Positions 13,481 through 16,045 of a stretch of DNA of 16,045 nucleotides are shown piece after piece. The notes under the pieces were generated by a model, which did not search any database, was not told where the DNA came from, and saw only the letters and a list, made by a program, of their open reading frames with translations. The translations under genes were made by a program, and so were the position numbers. The stretch lies in the NCBI GenBank assembly GCA_049644305.1, contig JBARRQ010000005.1, forward strand, positions 1 through 16,045, in the 5' to 3' direction. How positions within the stretch are numbered: the stretch's first letter is position 1; the number at the start of each line of letters is the position of its first letter. The DNA comes from AC-32 sp049644305 (lineage in GTDB: Bacteria > Actinomycetota > Thermoleophilia > Gaiellales > Gaiellaceae).

Positions 13481-14648
13481 CCCCGTCAATGATACGAGCC
13501 GCCTTTGCGCCCACCGAGGGCCGCAGCCGGAGCCGCCTTCGCACGCGCATGCTCGCGACGACCGCCACCGCCAGGGCTAGCCCAAGGGCGAGAAGACCGA
13601 GCGGGAGCGTTCTTCCGCGGGCGTGGGCAGGCGCGTGAGCGGCCCGCTCTGCCCGTCCGGGAGAGCCCGCACCAGGCTGTTCCGCTCGAACCGGCCGGCC
13701 TGCGGCCGAGTGCAGCCCGGAGGCGAGGCTCGGCGCAATGACTTGCTCGGCACGTCGGCCGTCAACAACCTTGTGTTCGGGGTTTGCGGAGACTGAGTCA
13801 TGGCGTGAGGTCGTGTTCCCTCGTACCTGGTCGTGAGCTCGGAAGAAGCCGCGCCCTGAGGGCTTCGAAGACCCTGCTCGGGCTCGAGTGCTCTCCGATT
13901 GCACGGTGGCTGTTGTTGCACGAGGCGCGGCCACTCCGTGCACCGGGGCGGCCTGATCGTCCGTAGCACGCTCGGCACCGCCTCCGGCCACCGGAGCTTC
14001 GACCGGCGGCGCGGTCGCAGGCGTGGTCGTCGGCGTCACGGAGGCGGGCGCGGACGGCCCTGCCGCCGGCGCGGCTCCGTCGGCCGACACGGACGGCGCT
14101 GCAGACGAAGCAGCCGGGACCGGCGCGACGGAAACGGTCGTGGCGGGTGCCGGCTTGCTGCGCGGTGCGGGCGGGGCGGCGGGGCTCGCCTGCGGAGCGG
14201 GCAGGAACAGCAGCGGGTCCACGTACCCCTGCTTGTCGGGGCTTCGACGAATCCCGAGGTAGACGTACGGCACGGAGAGCTCCGGCTCGCCGCTCGGCCC
14301 AACCGTGCCGAGCACGTGGCGCTCCGAGACCGCCTCCCCACGCTTGACCATGTACGAGCCGAGATGCACGAGCGTGACGGCGTATCCGTCGGCAGTCTGG
14401 ATCGTGACCGTCTTTCCGCCCTTCGGAACGACTCCGGCAAAGGAGACCGATCCCGAGGCCGGCGCAAGAACCGGCGTCCCGCTCGGCGCGCCGATGTCGA
14501 TCCCGCGATGCTGCCCGGCAGCGTACGGATCGGCCCCGAACGAGAAGGGCGTCAGGACAGGCCCGGTGACGGGCCAACTCCAGCCCAGCGCAGGGGCGGG
14601 ACCGATGAGCGCCGCAGCGGTGGCCGCCGCGGGGAGGAGCAGTCTCAT
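13239..14648 (-). CDS. M23-like (LytM fold) membrane-anchored protein, HxH motif lost
   Basis: Probably an envelope protein acting on or binding peptidoglycan. Signal-like N-terminus (1-22), LytM/M23 domain about 25-140, an Ala/Pro/Thr-rich linker (about 140-345), one transmembrane helix (about 347-366) and a basic tail. The domain keeps QHRGIDIG with His47 and Asp51 and the central His95 (TLVHLGS), but the terminal HxH is PYVYLGIR, i.e. Tyr128 and Tyr130, so zinc binding and catalysis are probably lost. ATG 14648 has a GGAGG 9 nt upstream and a strong promoter before that. The frame stays open to 13239, overlapping metG by 242 nt; the last 80 or so residues are Arg-rich and look like a shadow of metG, so the true end may be near 13486 if an indel exists. 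Confidence 0.8.
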   Translation of the reverse strand: MRLLLPAAATAAALIGPAPALGWSWPVTGPVLTPFSFGADPYAAGQHRGIDIGAPSGTPVLAPASGSVSFAGVVPKGGKTVTIQTADGYAVTLVHLGSYMVKRGEAVSERHVLGTVGPSGEPELSVPYVYLGIRRSPDKQGYVDPLLFLPAPQASPAAPPAPRSKPAPATTVSVAPVPAASSAAPSVSADGAAPAAGPSAPASVTPTTTPATAPPVEAPVAGGGAERATDDQAAPVHGVAAPRATTATVQSESTRARAGSSKPSGRGFFRAHDQVRGNTTSRHDSVSANPEHKVVDGRRAEQVIAPSLASGLHSAAGRPVRAEQPGAGSPGRAERAAHAPAHARGRTLPLGLLALGLALAVAVVASMRVRRRLRLRPSVGAKAARIIDGDALLPDDTDLLRERDASHRARVHDHRRRRARPAPPPARRGDLFPHRHGRTRLEGLPRRGGAGSRREDVRRSNRRGLARAA

Positions 14649-14657
14649 TTGAATAGA

Positions 14658-14662
14658 CCTCC
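14658..14662 (-). promoter_or_regulatory. Shine-Dalgarno of the M23-like gene
   Basis: GGAGG on the minus strand, 9 nt before ATG 14648. It fixes this ATG over the upstream in-frame codons that extend to 14696 and would overlap the promoter. Confidence 0.7.
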
Positions 14663-14686
14663 GTTGTCCGATATGCAAACACGACG

Positions 14687-14715
14687 ACCGTAGCAAGACC
14701 GCCGGACGTTGTCAA
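14687..14715 (-). promoter_or_regulatory. Near-consensus housekeeping promoter
   Basis: On the minus strand, perfect -35 TTGACA (14715-14710), exactly 17 nt spacer, and -10 TACGGT (14692-14687; TAnnnT type common in actinobacteria). It lies between the rsmI stop (14722) and the M23-like gene, giving a predicted start near 14680 and a leader of about 30 nt. It should drive the M23-like, metG, tatD, rsmA, ispE run. Confidence 0.8.
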
Positions 14716-14721
14716 ATCAGA

Positions 14722-15519
14722 CTACAAAGAGCTCCGGTAAAGCCGGTTCCGAGGGACGCCGGTCAGCCGCCCCACGATCTCCGTGGCCTGACGCCGCGGG
14801 ACGCCGGCTGCAACCAGCTCCGTCACGCCCGCGGCAGCCGCGCCTTCGTCCGATTCCGTCTCGTAGGCGCCGAGCACGAGCGTGACCTCTCCCCTGACGC
14901 CCTGCTCGAACCGCTGGGCGAGCTCGAGGACAGAGCCGCGGACAACTTCTTCGAAGCGCTTGGTCAGCTCTCGGCAGACGGCCGCCGAACGCTCAGGGAT
15001 CACGCGCGCGAGAACACCAAGCGAGGCCGGCAGCCGTTGGGGCGACTCGAACGAGACCACCACCCACGGCCATCGCGCGAGCTCCTCGGCCAGCCGAAGC
15101 AGCGCTCGCTCGCCGCGCGGCAGGTAGCCGAGGAACTCGTAGCGGTCCGCGACGAGGCCGCTTGCGACTAGGGCCGTCTCCACCGCAGATGGACCCGGCA
15201 GGACGGTGACCTGAAGGCCTGCCTCGTGCGCCGCGGCGACGAGCCGCGCACCTGGGTCGGAAATCGCGGGCAGCCCGGAATCGCTCACGAGCGCGACGCG
15301 CTCTCCGGCTTCCAGCCGCGGCAGGATCTGCGCCGTCCTTTGCGCCTCGTTGTGCTGGTGGTACGAGAGCAGGCGCGCCCGGACGCCGTGGCGCTCGAGG
15401 AGCTTTCTCGTGTGGCGCGTGTCCTCGCACAGCACGACGTCCGCTTCGGCCAGCTCGCGCAGGACCCGCAGAGTCACGTCCTCGAGGTTGCCGATCGGCG
15501 TCGCGCAAACCGCGAGCAC
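14722..15519 (-). CDS. rsmI: 16S rRNA (cytidine-1402 2'-O) methyltransferase
   Basis: RsmI methylates the ribose of C1402 in 16S rRNA at the decoding centre. 265 aa, a tetrapyrrole-methylase (SPOUT-unrelated) fold. Motifs: VCATPIGNLEDVTLRVL (4-20), CEDTRHTRKLL (about 32-42), VSDSGLPAISDPG (about 75-87), LPGPSAVETAL, the region YEFLGYLPRG (typical F.GFLP), and FESPQRLP. GTG 15519 overlaps the TAG of the upstream ROK gene by one base (TAGTG), so translation is coupled, and the conserved N-terminus begins at once; the frame extending upstream to 15912 is Arg-rich shadow. The rsmI-metG neighbourhood is common in actinobacteria. Confidence 0.95.
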   Translation of the reverse strand: MLAVCATPIGNLEDVTLRVLRELAEADVVLCEDTRHTRKLLERHGVRARLLSYHQHNEAQRTAQILPRLEAGERVALVSDSGLPAISDPGARLVAAAHEAGLQVTVLPGPSAVETALVASGLVADRYEFLGYLPRGERALLRLAEELARWPWVVVSFESPQRLPASLGVLARVIPERSAAVCRELTKRFEEVVRGSVLELAQRFEQGVRGEVTLVLGAYETESDEGAAAAGVTELVAAGVPRRQATEIVGRLTGVPRNRLYRSSL

Positions 15520-16045
15520 TAGAGCGCCTCGAGCGCCACCATCGCGGCGCCGATCACGCCCGCGTCCCGTCCCAGCTCGGCGAGCACGATCGGAGCCTGG
15601 TCGCGGATGGATGGCAGTGCCTCGCGCGCCACGACCTCCCGCGCGGGCGCGAGCAGGAGGTCGCCTGCAGCTGAGAATCCGCCGCCTACGACCACGACCT
15701 CGGGCTCGAAGACGTTCATGAAGCTCGCGATCCCGGCGCCGAGACGGCGGCCGATCTCGGCGAGAGCGTCGACCGCCTCGGCTTCCCCGGCTTGTCCTTT
15801 GCGGACAAGGTCGTGCGCGGTCGCACCAGGCCCGTACAGCCCGCGCGCCGCGCGATCGGCGGCCGGCCCGGCTGCGACCGCCTCGAAGTGGCCGCGACCG
15901 CCGCAGTGACAACGAGGTCCGTCGTACTCGAGCACTACGTGTCCGAGCTCGGCTCCGCGGCCGGTCGCGCCACGGAAAGCCCGGTCGTCGAGGATCAGCC
16001 CACCGCCGATCCCGGTCCCGAGCGTCAGCATCACGACGTTCCGCG
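15519..16045 (-). CDS. ROK-family sugar kinase/glucokinase, N-terminus off window
   Basis: C-terminal 175 or so residues of a ROK protein, likely a glucokinase or related sugar kinase; the 5' end lies beyond the right edge (the frame reads R-N-V-V before GTG 16034, so that GTG is internal). Visible: the phosphate-binding LTLGTGIGGGLILD (3-16 from that GTG), the zinc/ROK signature PRCHCGGRGHFE (40-51), and the second phosphate-binding strand EVVVVGGGFSAAGDLL. The signature has His in place of the usual third Cys (C-x-C-G-x-x-G-H). No DNA-binding domain can be judged since the N-terminus is missing. It is coupled to rsmI by a one-base overlap. Confidence 0.88.
   Translation of the reverse strand, partial: RNVVMLTLGTGIGGGLILDDRAFRGATGRGAELGHVVLEYDGPRCHCGGRGHFEAVAAGPAADRAARGLYGPGATAHDLVRKGQAGEAEAVDALAEIGRRLGAGIASFMNVFEPEVVVVGGGFSAAGDLLLAPAREVVAREALPSIRDQAPIVLAELGRDAGVIGAAMVALEAL

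Noticed and set aside
15520..15912. N-terminal extension of the rsmI frame
   Set aside because: Arg-rich shadow of the ROK gene; conserved RsmI sequence starts exactly at GTG 15519.
1..16045. CRISPR arrays, insertion sequences, transposases or integrases
   Set aside because: No regularly spaced repeats, no terminal inverted repeats with a transposase frame, and no recombinase motifs were seen on either strand.

Overview
The window looks like a chromosomal segment of a GC-rich actinobacterium, probably from the Thermoleophilia/Gaiellales side of the phylum. This is an inference from high GC, heavy GTG/TTG start use, the gene order and the style of the M23-like protein; no rRNA marker is present. 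Almost everything is read from the minus strand. The only plus-strand genes are a beta-propeller lipoprotein at the left edge and a degenerate tRNA-Lys-like sequence.

Transcription runs right to left. At the right edge are a partial ROK sugar kinase (running off the window) and rsmI. A 73-nt gap then holds a near-consensus promoter that should drive a tightly packed housekeeping block: an M23-like membrane-anchored protein, metG, tatD, rsmA, ispE, a four-helix membrane protein, a hypothetical protein with a LolA/RseB-like look, tRNA-Gln(TTG), glmU and prs. Many junctions overlap (GTGA/ATGA type), suggesting translational coupling. A hairpin followed by a T-run closes the block after prs. At the left end rplY(ctc) and pth follow in the same direction. 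The series metG-tatD-rsmA-ispE-glmU-prs-rplY-pth is an old conserved order in Gram-positive bacteria.

Between prs and rplY that order is broken by about 3.7 kb of accessory-looking DNA: a DUF6941-like protein, a BrnT-like toxin with a short antitoxin-like partner, a tRNA-like remnant, strong hairpins, a SAM methyltransferase, the degenerate tRNA-Lys-like sequence, and a small cluster of a GSA-aminomutase-like class III aminotransferase flanked by two tiny membrane proteins (one, 58 aa, is easily missed).

The housekeeping genes cover translation (metG, pth, rplY, rsmA, rsmI, tRNAs), cell-wall and isoprenoid precursors (glmU, ispE) and PRPP supply (prs). The points most worth a second look are the M23-like protein that has lost both His of its HxH zinc/catalytic motif and runs 242 nt into metG, the degenerate tRNAs on both sides of the methyltransferase gene, the toxin-antitoxin pair with an apparently shortened antitoxin, and the tRNA-Gln/glmU junction. 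I see no clearly new multi-gene system, no CRISPR array and no insertion sequence.
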